64,000 bases of DNA from NCBI RefSeq assembly GCF_004011695.2, contig NC_082420.1, positions 930,001 through 994,000 on the forward strand, in the 5' to 3' direction. Below the pieces are notes generated by a model that did no database searches, was not told the origin of the DNA, and was given only the letters and a program-made list of their open reading frames with translations. How positions within the stretch are numbered: position 1 is the first letter of the stretch; each line of letters starts with the position of its first letter. Both the position numbers and the translations under genes were made by a program. Of the stretch, positions 23,145 through 36,597 are shown piece by piece. The stretch comes from Ascochyta rabiei (Eukaryota; Ascomycota; Dothideomycetes; Pleosporales; Didymellaceae).

Positions 23145-24101
23145 TATATTAAGGGGCTGTGTAAGGTGCAATAAGTAGAAAGGCAAATAGAGAGTAATTA
23201 TCTTATTATCCTTACAGTACTGCTAGAATTTAAGAGAGTTATAGCTCTTATAACTATTAATAATAAGTATATATTAGGTGCTAATAGTACGCTCCTTTAT
23301 ATGCCTGTTAAAGTAGTTTATCTAGTCTAGACTAAGCTTATTAGTAGTCTAGCTGTTATTAGAGACTCTAATAACCTAGCCTTAAGGCAGATCCTCTTCT
23401 TTGTACTAGGCAGAGAGGTAGTAGTAGGCCTTAAAGATAAGGAAGGCTGGAATAGCCTATCCTTTGGCATTAATGCCCACTATAGCCGTAGCCTACTCCT
23501 AGTTGCCTAGCTAGACAGCCTTTAGCTAACCTTGTTGTTCTAAAGCTATAACAACTACTTCTTAGGAGATCTAGCTTATTATAAAGCCTGTCTTGTTAAA
23601 GTTGTATGTGTCTTTATCCTAGATGCTATACTTAGCTTTAGTATTAGCTACTAGGCTAAATTAGCCCTATAGGACCTTAGAATCCTTATAGAGAGCTTTC
23701 TTATAGTTATACTTATAATTAAACTTTACTTTAAGCTCTAGGTGTTGCTTAACAAACATACTAGGCTAGTTTGTGCTAATAGGGCCTAGATTGCGCTTAG
23801 CGCGCAGAGAATTAGCTGTAGTAGCTATATCTAAGAGCTAAGGGGAAAATCCTTACACATCTAGCTTAAGGACATATTTAATAATCACCTCCTTCTTATT
23901 ATTGTCTAGCTTCTGTAAGTTAGCTATAGAATCTGCTTATAAAGGTTGCCTAGTGTGTTAGTTACTTATTGTACTTTAAGGGATGCTGTAGATAGCTGCA
24001 GCGCGTTGCTAGGAGAGAGTTATGTCTTGTTTAAGAGCCTAAAGCGCAAGCTATATCTAAGCTTCCTTTAACGCGTCTAAATAGTAGTATTAAGAAGACA
24101 T
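23145..24101 (-). pseudogene. pogo/Fot1-like transposase, N-terminal and catalytic part
   Basis: From ATG at 24,101 on the minus strand the frame reads MSSxYYYLDALKEA, a psq-type helix-turn-helix (LSxQRAAAIYSIP), a CENP-B-type DNA-binding region (LELKVKFNYKYNYKKALY) and a DDE_1 catalytic core: KDTYNFNKTGF (usual YNFDETGF, the first Asp changed to Asn), GINAKG, RLGY, then GAY, II and DGYKSH-like blocks near 23,240-23,290. The frame reaches the edge of element C and resumes at 16,435. Stops are TAG/TAA. Cut-and-paste transposase of the Tc1/mariner-pogo superfamily; dead copy. Confidence 0.85.
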
Positions 24102-24114
24102 TAGTGGGGGAAGG

Positions 24115-24183
24115 GTAGTTAGGTGGGGGCTTGGCAAAAGTAACCAACTCGCCTGGTGACCGGCTTGCCCGTGGGGTACGTTA
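24115..24183 (-). repeat. Candidate terminal repeat of the pogo-type element
   Basis: A GC-richer stretch upstream of the transposase start, reading inward on the minus strand ACGTACCCCACGGGCAAGCC and next to a TA. Position and composition suit a Fot1-type inverted end. I could not find the partner at the left end, so this is tentative. Confidence 0.35.
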
Positions 24184-25545
24184 TAAGTAATGAAACCTCT
24201 ATTCTAACATTATTTATAATTGCTATTCTTAGGACACATAGCTTAGAGCTTACGGACCTACAGCAGTATCCTTCTATTAAATTTTGTTAGGGTCTTCTAA
24301 AAGCATTATCAACCCCTGTGCCAGTATTAGTGCTAAATTCGCCACGTTCTATAGGCTTTCTAACCTTACTACACCCTTAATACTCCTATTACCTATTTTA
24401 GGCAACTGTAATTCACGCGTTAAGTTAGAGCTTTAAGAGGTTTAATAATTCAGCGTTTAATCCTAGCTAAGCAGAAAGCAAGAGCACATAGTAACTGTGT
24501 TGCTGTACAGGCCTATCTGTAGTTAGATTGCATAATAACAATAATCAAGACATACTAGTTATACTCCCTAGTAGAGGCTAGTGTCTACCTTAGTCTTAGT
24601 AAGCAATATACTATAAATAACAAATACTCTACATAGCTAGAATAACGCCGTAATTGCGTTTGTAATAATAAATACTATTAACAATTGCTTATATCCTAAG
24701 CTGTCTTATTCTAATCTTACTGTCTTATAGTCTTCTAGCTGTATACGTGAAATTACTAATGATAGGAATAATACCACTATTACGAGATAAAGTGGTCCTG
24801 AACTGTAAGCAACGCAGCAATTTTTAACCCTGTCTTAGTTAGAAAAATACAAAACTTGAAATTGTATCTCTTACCTTAAACGATAAACAAAATTAAGTGC
24901 TCTTAAAAGGGCAATAAGAAATGCCACCTATGTAGTCTAGTAGAGAAACATTAAAACACCTAAGGCTTAGGCTAGCTAGTTATCCTATAAATTAGTAAGC
25001 GCTAGGATTTTTCATAGATCTTCTTATATTAGTGCTAGTAAGAAGTTAAAGGTTATATTGTACAGCTATGCTAACCTAGTACATATTGTCTTTTAAGCGA
25101 ACCGCAAAGACAATTGCAATAATACCAGCAACTAATAAAACGACCTAACAAGCCCTAAGAAGAGTAGCCAGGATTCTCTCCTAGAAATAGGGGTTTTCCA
25201 AACTCTGGTCTATCCTGTTTAGTTTGCGAGACTTCACATTGTGATACATAAGCATAAAGCTCAGCACAATTCCAACCATAAAGCAAATAGCAAAACTAAG
25301 AAGGATAAAAGTTATGTTAAAGGAAAATATATAACGTATTCCACAGGTAAGTTGGCTATACAGGTAAGTCGGCCACACAGGCAAGTCGGCCACTCTGCCA
25401 AGACCACACCAACATTTTACCCTATTATAGCTTACATTAGCCTACATTAGCATTGTTTATAGTAGTACAGTATATAATATTATTTACTTACACCTTCTTT
25501 AGGCTTTTTACATATGCACAAGTTATGCCCTACTGTTAAATAAAA
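24184..25545. other. AT-rich spacer, no gene supported
   Basis: No recognisable repeat or domain. A short minus-strand frame (25,181-25,393, 70 codons) translates to a hydrophobic segment (IFSFNITFILLSFAICF), but it overlaps a plus-strand frame of similar length and a tandem repeat. I treat it as chance. Confidence 0.5.
25342..25395 (+). repeat. Short tandem repeat, three ~17-bp units
   Basis: Units follow CAGG(T/C)AAGT(T/C)GGC(T/C)A, with C/T differences between copies. Confidence 0.65.
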
Positions 25546-25547
25546 GG

Positions 25548-25701
25548 TATTGGAGAAATGGGTTAGGCGATATACCAGCTAAGAAACTGTACAGAGGCCC
25601 CCACCAGAACCTAGATAAGACAAAAATCACCCTTATATAGAACAACAACAGAACATAAATACATTATTATTAACTTATTACTATTACTATCTAATCTAAT
25701 A
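25548..25701 (+). repeat. Probable 5' LTR of the Copia element
   Basis: Begins TATTGGAGAAATGGG (a TGTTGG start with TG changed to TA is likely) and ends near CTAATA. It is followed by ATTAAGAGTC, resembling a mutated initiator-Met-type primer site. No second copy exists in the window to fix the limits. Confidence 0.4.
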
Positions 25702-28700
25702 ATTAAGAGTCTTACTGCTGCTATAATAAGCGCTAACAACAAGCAAAATAGCAACTAGCTAAAGCTAGACGGACGCAACAGTCATTCTTACTAACTTAAG
25801 TAACTAGGTCTCCTAGTACTGCTAACTTAAGATTAAGTGCCAGTTATAAGATATATAGCTGCTAGCAGACCCTAAAGAGGTATAACTCTAACGCATCTAA
25901 CTAAAGGCACTACTACCTCTAGAAATTACGTATTATAAACTAGTAAAAAGTATAAGCAACACCTTAACTATGTTATTATAGACTATCTAAGTAGGTTAAA
26001 GCACAATATTTGGAATAACACATAAAGTAATAGATATGTTAATAACTATGCTGTAAACACCTATAATCCTAATATAGGTATTAGACCTCTTAAAAAAGAG
26101 ACAAGAGGTATATAAAGAAAATTATAAAGACTATAAGCTTTACCTTAAGTTATATAAGATACTTAAGAGAAACTATTAAAATAACAAAAGTAAAATATTA
26201 AGAATAGTTAAGTATATTCTTATAACAGTAACACTATATCTGCAGCTAAGCTGCTATACAGAAGATAGAACGCTAAATAGATAGATAACTACCCTCTAAG
26301 ACACTGTTAGAGTAGATATAGACAAAAAATAGGCGTAAGTATAAGAAAGATACTACACTATACTTAGACTAATATAAATAACTATAAATTAGGAGATATA
26401 GCTAAGTAAATATAATTAGGTAGTAACTTAAGCTAAGACCCTTAAGGTTGCTAAGAGTATGTAAACATAAGCTGTTATTAATAATTTTCTAGGCTCTATA
26501 TCTAAGATAGTTTTAACCTAGACTACAGCGTTCTAAGGGCTAGGATATAATAAGAAAGCTATAAATAAGAAAAGAATAATAAAACTCTTCTATAATTATA
26601 TAAGCATTTAATATCTATTAAGAGAGAAGCCTAAGAGCGCCTTTATAGTAGAAGAGGCATTATACGCAGTAAGCAGTAAATCTAACTTAAACCTATAAAG
26701 GGACGCCTTTAGTAGAGAACTAAAAGTGCTATCTAATAACAATTATTAAGGCTAGGGAAACCTTAGGCAAAATAAAAGAAAGACAGATAGCTAAAGTACT
26801 AGAACTAAGCAGTTTCTAGAGAGGAATACAGCAAGAGCTAAAGACATATATTCTACCTATAAACAGTGTTATAATATATCTAACTACTACTACGTAAATA
26901 CAGCTAAGGTACCTAAGTAGTTTAAGCTTAATAGAGGTGTTGTAAAACTAGTACAGTATAAGCTTAAACATAACAGTAACTTATAAAAGAGAAAACAGGT
27001 AATATCTTAAGAACTAAGTAGCTGCAAATAACAATAGCGTCTTAATTAATTACTCCACATATTAAGACGTGTTAAACACTAGATAAGATTATTAAGTAAC
27101 TAGATAGCTAAGAAATTGCTTAGGTTAATAAAGGTAGTATAAAAGCAGCATATAGCGTAGGTAATTAAGGATATCTATTAAAGAAGGTATTTCTTCTAGA
27201 TTCTAGCTTAACTACGCATATCTATAATAACCTCTTAAGACTTAGAGCTATACGCCAGCTAGTAATAGGAGACTATATATAGACTAGGAACTCTAAGGTC
27301 TAGATATAAGGATATAGTACTGTTAATATATTAGTAGAGGGATCTTAAGGTAAATAAGTACTACGCTTAGACAATGTTGCATAGTGCCTAGATTTCTTCT
27401 GCAACCTAGTATTATTTAGGCTACTCTAAAGATAAGGAATATAGTAGAATAACTAAGAAGATCTAATAACGCTACGTTAAAGAAACAGCAATATTATAGC
27501 TATCCTAATAGAAAGCTTTAGATAGTAGGTTATTAAATAACTAAATATAGCTATAGTAGCACTTTATATACGTATAAATTATAATAGAAGATTACTATAG
27601 AAAGTAATAGCTATAATATAGCATAAGAGGCTTAGACATCTAGAACTATCTGCAATTAAGCACCTTATATATTAATCTAAGGGGGTAAAGATTAAAGATA
27701 TTATAATAGTGTAATGTAACGTATATAGATAATTAAAATTAAAGCACTAAATATAAAGAACCCTACAATTAAATAATAAAGGCCTAGGTAAACAAATAGC
27801 TATAGACTTCTATAGATATAAAGTAGGAAGCTTTAATAAGGAAAAGAGTTAAATACCTATTACATGCTAACACTCTTTGTATATATAGGACTTCTTCTTT
27901 AAAGACAACAGGCCTATAAGATTTATTATCTATCTACTTAGGATCTTTGTCTAGTTCTTAAGGAAACAGTTTTATATTACAGTTAAGGTAATTAAGATAG
28001 ATAATAAAAATATTATAATTAAATAAGAGGTTAAGAGATAGTACATGTTTCTCTTAATAAGACTTAAGCTTTCTACTTTAGACATATAAGCTTAAAATAG
28101 AGAAGCTAAACACTTAGAGGGTATAAAAAAAGAAAAGGTATATATAATTTAACTAGAAGCAAATCTACTATAGGAACTCTAGCTAGAAATTACTAGAGCA
28201 GTAGTATACCTATACAATTAGACACTAAATTATCTTCATAAGTAGAGATTACTAAATAAAATATTCTTTACGCATATAGCTACTATAAAAAGCATAGTTA
28301 ATGGACCTTAGAAACTAAACTAAGCTTACTTAAGAGTATATAGATCCGAAGCATTTACTATAACTAATAACACCTATTAAAGAAAATTAAGGCTATAAAG
28401 ACTAGACCTAAAGGTATAGATTAGATACTTAGTAGGATATCAGTCTACTTATATATACTAAATCTGGGTCCTATTAATAGCTAAACTAATTAGCACCTAT
28501 AATATAATATTTATTAAAGAAATAATGTTTAATAGTAAAATAGAGGATATTATAGATAACCTTATATACAACATATTATAGAAGATTATAACTTAGATTA
28601 GCACATTTAAACTTCCAGCTATAGAGAGCTATATACCTAAAATTAAAACATTCTATAAGAATAAGATAATATAGGAGGATACTCTACATGCTAAACAACC

Positions 28701-29175
28701 CTAATATTACTAAGGTAGGAAGATTATAGAGGCATACCTAATACCTCTACTAACTCCTTTACTAGCGGTATTCCTAACTAAATAGATAAGCTATAATAAG
28801 ACAACAGACTAACTTAAACAAGACTAAAAAACGTCTGTAACAACGCTGTAGGTAGCTGCATTTATAACAGGCACTAAGGCAGAACACCTTAGTTAATATA
28901 AAGGAAAACCTTTTAATAAAGCTTAATTAAAGAGGATTATGGTAAAGGGAATTAAGCTGTACTAGAGTAAACTCCTGCTATTACCTACAGTATACTTAAA
29001 GCTAGAGGAGCACCCTCTCTATAAGATGTTTAAATAAGTAGAAAACAAACACATGCAAAACTATAAACAAATAGAGTTATAGACTAAAGTTCCTGTAGCT
29101 CTAGTTTAGAAGTCTAGATAATAAATACTTAACTGTATATAGGTCTATATATATAAGTTTAATAAATACTACTAT
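25702..29175 (+). mobile_element. Ty1/Copia retrotransposon, truncated after integrase, heavily RIP-mutated
   Basis: Read through stops, the plus strand gives a Copia Gag (about 25,760-27,010, with a degenerate zinc knuckle followed by YYYVNTAKVPK and FKLNRGVVKLVQYKL). Next come protease (FLLDSSLTTHI, about 27,190-27,222), a gag_pre-integrase block (HKRLRHLELSAIKHL, about 27,620), integrase (about 27,780-28,250) and the post-integrase GYQSTYIY block. The start of reverse transcriptase (LNCIxVYIYKFNKY) ends abruptly near 29,175. Protease before integrase before RT is the Copia order. The rest of RT and the 3' LTR are missing. Confidence 0.82.
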
Positions 29176-29272
29176 GCCGGTGCACACAGTGACTTCCTTA
29201 GTAAGGACCAGGATGCTTAGCTAGTGTACGTAATCTGGCCGGCAGAGGGGTATAAGAGACCTTAACAGGAAC
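29176..29272. other. Short GC-richer junction segment
   Basis: About 97 bp between the broken Copia element and the LTR of element F, containing GTGCACAC and GGCCGGCAGAGGGG. Origin not recognised. Confidence 0.5.
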
Positions 29273-29905
29273 TGTTAAGGCAGGACACCTACAACAACAA
29301 CTAGTAACACTTACTTATAGAATTTAACTACCGTATTACCTGTTTCTTTAACCCTTAACAATAATAATAATAAGTATCCTTCCTAATATGCCTACTAATA
29401 AGATGCTTTAATACTTATACTAGAACAAAATAGTAACCTAACTAGGGGGCACAGTATAGCAGGCAACATTGAAATTCTGCTACTCTAAAGGCTAGGGTAT
29501 AGTCTAGGAATTATCCTGTTAACTCCAGACTAGAACGTTATTATCTGAATATCTGCCACTCTGAAGGCTGGGGCACGGCCTAGGAATTATCCTGTTAATT
29601 CTGGACTAGGACGTTACTATCAGACCTATTATTTAGAAAACAAGAATACTAAGTTTAAAACAAGGTAGGCATCTAGTTAACCTAGAAAAGCCTTAGCTAA
29701 GGGACTATCTTAGTCTAATTTCTAATGCTTATTATATATATTATCTGCATAGTTCTGCTTAGCCCTATTCCTTAGGATCTGCCTAGCGCTATTCTTTAGG
29801 ACTTAGGACAAGAGGAATATAAAAGACAGGGACTAAGCTGCTCTAACAGACAGAGCAATTAAGATTACTTTAATTACAAGAAACTATTATCTTTTTAATA
29901 TAACA
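29273..29905 (+). repeat. Probable 5' LTR of Gypsy element F
   Basis: 633 bp with TGTTA/TAACA ends, directly upstream of a Gag frame. The partner LTR is absent, so the limits rest on the terminal motifs. Confidence 0.55.
29476..29624 (+). repeat. Direct duplication of 76 bp within the element F LTR
   Basis: Two copies (from 29,476 and from 29,552) of TCTGC(T/C)ACTCT(A/G)AAGGCT, continuing through TAGGAATTATCCTGTTAA. They differ mainly by transitions. Confidence 0.8.
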
Positions 29906-32900
29906 GACTACTAAGGATTAATGTACACTACTATAGATAACCCTTTAGACTCTATAGAGACACTGTATTCCCTAACAGGAAAAAGCTGTTAGGTTGTTAT
30001 TCTAATAAAGGGAAGGTCTAATTAACTATCCTTTAATAGAAAGGCGGTTATAGAGTTCCTTAATAACTATAACTACATAGCAGAAAACAGAGGGTTAAGT
30101 AACAAGTAGAAGGTTAGGGTCCTCCCTAACTACTGCTATAATTACTATAGGAGGTTTATTAAATGCCTAAAACTATACGCTTTGGACAACTAGGTTAATC
30201 TTTAGATTGCTATAAAGGATTACTAGAAAGACTAGGACACTGCTTAACGCATAGGCAATTAAGCATTCCTTAAAGCGTATGTTAAAGAAACCTCTTAAGC
30301 CTTCCCTAGACTATTATACTACTATACTAACTTTATAGTATATAGTAATATATATTAGAAGAATAATTAAATTCTAACCTCTAAGGAAGGATACTACTTC
30401 TTCTTAGGACTGCTAAAGGTTAATAAGGACCTTATCCTCTTTAACATGCAAAACAGACTAGACATAAAGGATTAATCTTTATTTATACTTAATAATATAT
30501 ACAATTTTATAAAAAGGATGTATAAGCAGCGCTAAGGCTTAAAGGAATTAGCGCTTAGAAGGGATAATAAACATACTAAGGAAACCTAGGGCCTTATAAA
30601 CAGCACTAAGGAGCTAAATCGCTAAGTCTATTGTTACCTAGGCTAAGGATTAACTAGCTAGTTAGGGTAGTAAGAGTAAAACACCTCTACCTCCTAGTGT
30701 TAATAAAGACGTTAAAGAGCTTGTCTAGGTAATAGGCAGATAGAAGCTATCCCTAGTAGAGGTTAGCACCCTTATAAACTCTAATAATTAGATAAGAGAG
30801 ATCCTTTAGTCTCCTACTAATTACGCTTACTTTATTTCTTAAGTAACTAGAGCTAGTGCTACCTAGGAAAGGAACAATAGCTCTTACATTACTAACGCAC
30901 CTAGGAAAGTTAACCTAAGATAAGAAGTAAATTACTCTTAAGGAAGAGAGTATAGTAACTCTTGTAACATATATAGAGAGCTAAACTACTAAGCCTATAA
31001 GTGTGAATTATACAGAGCACTTACCTATATAGGGTAGTGCAGTTTTTAACTTAACTAAGACAGTTAACGCAGATACTACTTTGGTCCTGCTTACTATTAA
31101 ATTAAACCTATCTAAGGATCTGTCCTACCTACTTATTAACTCAATTAGTTAAAACAGAAGATTTAAGAGTACTTTAAAGTTTTACAGGATGTCCTGGACT
31201 AGCCAGCCTCTGCAGTTAAGCCTAATCTATTTAAAGGTGTAGACTCTAGGCCTAGAGGGGTAATGTATGGATCTAGGCCAGGCCTAGATATACAGGAAAA
31301 GATTATTAGGAGTATTAGCGCACTAACCACAATAGATAATTACAAGCCAGACTATGAGTTATTGCACTCTTTTTAGAACTTCTAAATCCTTAACAAGGAC
31401 TATTACAAAGTTTATAGTCTTAATTATATTAATAACAGGGACATTATACTAGGGGCATATAACATTAAAGATAGCTCCTCCTTAAACGCAGCAACTAGGT
31501 TAGATAAGGCACGCGACCACTAAGTAGATACTGTCCTAGAAAGAGCTTAGAGAGCTGTAGTTAGGAAAGAAAGACCTTTAACATTTTAATAAGCTACAGT
31601 TAAGCAAGCATACAATAATGCTAGAGATAAGTTAGTAGTAGATATTAAAGACTTGTTAGGGTTAAGCCCTTTACTAATAGAGAGTAAGTAAATAATACCT
31701 TTTGCTAGTTAGCCTTACAGTTAGCTATATGCTATTATTAAACTACTATTATAAGAGAAGGTATTAGAAACTATTCTACTATTAAATTAGTAAAAGAGGA
31801 GGTATTTAATAACTAGCTTGGACAACAGGATGGCAGACTTACTTAAACTATCTAAAAACAAGATTCTAACTGCAATTCTTTGTTAAGAAGTACAAGGGAT
31901 TACTGTTAGAGACTTAGTCTCCTAGGGTTATATCTAAGCAATGTTCTAGAAGCTTATAAAGGAGTTAGACACTAACCTAGTAGTTAGCAGGAGCGTTAAC
32001 GTAGCGGTCCTAGGGGCTAGGGGTTTAAGCTAATTAGGAGTTAACAGGTCTTACTAGTTAACTGCTGATTAGCCAGAAATTATAAGGGTCTGCACTAGCG
32101 CTAATTTTAGCGAAAATTACCCCACAATTAAGAACAGTAGGGCTTAATGCTTTAACGTTAGATTAGAGAGGAATGCTTGTAGGAGCTACTAAGTAGAAGT
32201 ACACAGCGATACATAGGATAATAAAGATCCTCTAAATAAGCTAGTCAAAACTATAGAAACTACTAGGTTAGAGAAGCTAGTGCACTAAGATTTACTAACA
32301 TACTAGGCTTATATTAGATTGCATGCGGTTAGCTACTTAATTAACACTAGAGCTTAGATGAATTTAATAAGGTTTAGTGCTTCTTAAGCGCTAGGAATGG
32401 TGTACAAACAAATAACACACCTAATAGGAAAAGAGCAGGGCGTTATTACGGCTAATAGTAGCATAGATCTATTTGTTAGAACGTTGTAGAATGTCCTAGT
32501 CTAGATTAGAGAAGTTACAACCTTAACGCACTTTAGACTTATAAGGAACCTAATAAGATTAGTTATCCTTAGAACGCTATAGTACTTATTAGTAAGACTA
32601 GCTATATAGTACAACGTTTTTAGAAGGACTACATGCTATATTATGTCTAATAACAGTAGGAGGAACGCTACTTTTATTGCATCAGACCTATCTCCTTACT
32701 ACTCCACCCTAGTTAAGCATAACCAGGATAAGAGAAAAGTTAGGGGAACTTCTTAATTAGGCTAGAATGTTCTAATACTAGTAAAGACCTAACAACACTA
32801 AAGTTCTGTTACTTAGTAGAAGTAAACTACTACTTCCTACGTACAACTATAGATTTAGAAATCTTAAAAGGCCTAAGTAGTTTTATCTTTACACAGAACG

Positions 32901-34976
32901 ATGCCAGCAGCCTCTAATAGATCTCTAAGGGAGGGGACCCTAGGCAGGTACATGCGGATAAGGACTTCCTTATCTTACTATCCTAAATAAACTTATAATT
33001 ATTAAGGACAAGAGGTTAGTATAACATAGTTAAAAACTAAGAAGTTAACACACTCTACAAACAAGTAGGGGTAAAGGTTTAACCTGTTAATAATCTATAA
33101 CCTAATAAACCGATACAACTTAGTTAGGAAGACTAGAAAAGAGTTGCATATAAACAACAGCAGCTAATACTTAGTTTAAGGCTACACAACATTAGGCCTT
33201 TTAATTACTTATTTAAAAGGTAATATGCCCTGTTCCTAAGAGGAAAAAGGCTTACTCCCTAGAGAATGAAAGATTAGAAGTTTGGCAATACTCTATTCCT
33301 AGCAGAGATAGCACTCTTTAAGGAAATAATCCTAAACAGAGAAGCAGCTATAGCTTTTACTTTTTCTAAATCTAGGCAGATTTAGAAGGAGGTTTCTCCT
33401 CTATACTAGATTAGGACAATCCTACACAAAGCTTAGCAGGTTAAGACCTTCCCTATTATAAGAAGTCTAGAAGGGGAACTTATTAAGATGTTAAATAAAA
33501 GATTAGAACAAGGAATACTTAAGCGATGCAACAGCTAATATAGAAACCTATAGCATTTAGTGTCTAAGAAAGACAGTAGATTCTAGTTTATTAATAACGC
33601 TTAATATATAAACAGGGTCTCTATTTAAGATACAGGAACCCCTCTAAATATAAATAAGTTCTCTAAGAGGTTTACTAGCTATAAGATTATATTACTTATA
33701 TACTTCTTTTCTAGTTATAACTAGATAACACTGTATAAAGATAGTAGAGATATAACAGCAGTTATAACGCTAATTAGCCTTTTATAATTATATACCCTAG
33801 TTTAAGGGGCTACTAACTTAGTAGCTGTCTTCTAAAGAATTATAACAAAGATTCTTAAGGATTACTAGCTAGATACACTTCCTTTCCTTAACAACGTTAC
33901 TAGCAGTAGCCTAAAGACAGATTATAATAGTAAGGAGGTGTTACCTAGTGTTAGGCGATATATGCTTAAGTACATCTGGTAACTAGATAGGGTCCTTACA
34001 GACAAAGAAAGAGCTAAAGGAACAGTGTTAGGACTTAAATGCTACTAGGGACACAATTAATTAGGGGTAGTTAGCTATAAGGTTTTAGCAGAAGGACAAT
34101 ATCTAGCACAAAAGAAAGTGAACAAAATTACAAATTAGCTAGAGTGTTAGAACCTAAAGGAGGTCTAGATGTTTATAGGAATTGTGGTTTTCTACTATAT
34201 CTAGATACCCTTATTTGCCTTAAAAGCAAAGCTACTATTCTAGTTATTAAAGAATAACGTAGTATAGTAATAGGGCAATATAGAACAGAGCTTAATGTTA
34301 TTCCTAAAAGAGCACATTATTAACGTACCTGCGCTTATAACATTATCTTATAAAAATCCTAGTTTACTGTTTCTCTTAGTTAATGTAAGTAATAAAGGCG
34401 CAGGAGCATGCCTTAAACAAATAGGCCTAGACAGAAAACAACACCTATACAGATTTAAAAGCACAGTCTAGTCTAAGGTAGAAAGTAGATAGCACTTAAT
34501 AAAGCTTAAATATAAGGCAGTTATTTAGGCACTTAAGAAGTTTAGGATGTAGCTATATAGTATACACTTTATTATTAAGACTAACACTTAAATATTAATT
34601 ACCTAGCTAAATAGGTTGTTGTTAGACCTTCTAGGCTTAGTTATAAACAGGTGGCTTGCTGCAATTCTACTCTAGGACTTTAAAATACGCTATGTACTAG
34701 GAAAGAAGAATATAGTTACAGACGCACTATTAAGATACCTAAAGCTAGAAGGGTAGAAGAACTTAGATAAACCTAAATCTAATGTTAAAGAGTTTGTTAA
34801 AAACCTAATAGCAAATGTAGTGTTAGGTGACCAGGTTAACACAAGGACTACCTAGATTCTAAGACAGGAATACTCCTAGTAATTAGAGGATATTGCTGTT
34901 TCTCTACACTCCCTAAAGACCCTAGTTAGGTTAAGCAGGAAAGAGTGCAGGGCTTAGAAGAAGAGAGCTATAAACT
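29906..34976 (+). mobile_element. Element F: Gypsy retrotransposon lacking integrase
   Basis: A Gag-like frame starts near 29,920 and continues, with frame changes, to about 33,000. Reverse transcriptase spans about 33,330-34,200 (PLYxIRTILHKA, SKKDSRFxFINNAQYIN). RNase H spans about 34,370-34,780 (NVSNKGAGACLKQIG, FIIKTNT, GKKNIVTDALLRY). A linker (LIANVVLGDQ, EYSxxLEDIAVSL) ends at RKECRAxKKRAINF. Homologous elements continue to integrase here; this one switches to family-H sequence at about 34,977. Stops throughout. Confidence 0.78.
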
Positions 34977-36395
34977 TCTAGCAGCCTCCTGCTCCTCTTG
35001 CTCCTCCTAGAGCTGGCTAAGGGTCTCTCCAGTACCTATAATCTAGTACTTTAACTATAAGAGAAGTTAGACATAATTAAAATAGGTTAAAACGAGCTAT
35101 AATACCTTCTTGTAGGGGGTAATAGGCGCGTCTAGATTAGATTTGCTACTGCTCTTCTCTAACATCTTCTTTTGCTTTATCTTAGCCTTAACAGCACTAG
35201 CCTTAGATTAATCTTACTTCTTAATATAGATACTAGATAAGGTTAGCTTATATGTGTAAGTGTTACTATTATAGAGCGTAAGCAGCTCTTCCTGTAGTAA
35301 ATAATTCCTATAAACGTTAGATTATGCTATAATAAGCTAAAAAGAGACAGAACATACTCTTAAATTATAACTAGTAATAAGCTAGCCTAGTTAACAATAG
35401 ACTTGCCTATTACAGTGTTCTTGTTAATAGACATAGGTGTAGTAGTAGCAGGTGTTATAGGGGTAGTCTTAACACTAGCTATATTAACAATAGCAGCATA
35501 AGCAGTAGTAACTAGGTAGCAACTAGAGTAAAGGCGCGCTATATTACTAAAAAGCCTTAAATAGCTGTTAGTGTACTTATTAGGGCCTTAAATATGTTAA
35601 AAGATACTAAAACAAGCTAAAAGAAGACAAAACACGTACTAATAGGCAATTCTTGTTACTATTATAACACTCTCTATAGTAGTAGGCCTAAGCGTTACTA
35701 TAACGCAGGCTACCTTACAAAGCTAGGTTAGCAGAGAAACAACAGTCCCTATAGACATTACTATTAGTAATGTAGTAGAGACAGAGTATACAGCACTACT
35801 TAGCAGTCCTACTATTCTTAGCAATATTAATCTTACAGCAAGTAGGCATTAACATAACAGCTATAGCGAATAGTAGTTAGTAACAGTTAGTAATAGTTAG
35901 TAGTGGGTAGTAGTGGTTAGAAACAGTCTAAAAAGGTTACTAGGACGTATTGTGCGGTGCTATCTGCTAAAACATGTTAGAACGTGCTAGAAAGACCTAG
36001 AAAATCCCTTAGCTATCCTTATAAAAGTGCTAGACAGAATAGGTTAGTACTTACTAAAATAAAGTAGGATATAGTAGTAACTAGTAAAACTAGGGATATA
36101 GATAGCTTATATGCTGCTAGCTACCTAGTTAGAGCTTTAGCCTGCGCAGGCAGCTGCCTAGACCCTAGAGGTAAAGTAAGAGGTAAGAGAGGATTTCTGT
36201 TTAACTTTTACTAGGCAAAGGCAGAATTAGTATTAAGCCCCCTCTAGCCTTACAAGGCGTCTAAAGCGCCTAAACCTAGTTAGAATTAGCTATAACAGGA
36301 CAGACAGAGTAAACACATCTAAAGTTAGGCTAAAATAATATAGTATTGCTAATTATACTATTGTTTAAGCTAAACAATCTAGAGAAGGGAGGCAT
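34977..36395 (+). mobile_element. Element H3: post-pol tail of family H, 5'-truncated
   Basis: Matches 50,220-51,656 of H2 and 42,140-44,375 of H1 (the latter interrupted by TRIM insertions). It lacks gag and pol. A purine tract (AGAGAAGGGAGGCAT) precedes its LTR. Confidence 0.85.
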
Positions 36396-36597
36396 TGTTA
36401 GGCGCTGTGCCTAGGGGTACCTCTGCCAGTCTTAGCGGGCTACTATGGGGCTAACCAGCCTAGACTATATAAAGGTGTTAGAGGTTATTGCTAATACTCC
36501 AGCAATTAGTCTTGTTACTACACACTACGTACCTTAATACACCTGCTATTCTCTTTAACTCTATCCTCCCTTATAATCGCTTTGTACACTCTTTATA
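36396..36597 (+). repeat. 3' LTR of H3
   Basis: 202 bp, TGTTAGGCGC...CTCTTTATA, aligned end to end with the H2 LTRs. The flank at 36,598 is an inverted B-family element. Confidence 0.87.

Noticed and set aside
25181..25450. Two overlapping short frames, one with a membrane-like hydrophobic segment
   Set aside because: AT-rich DNA easily encodes hydrophobic peptides; the frames overlap on opposite strands and include a tandem repeat.
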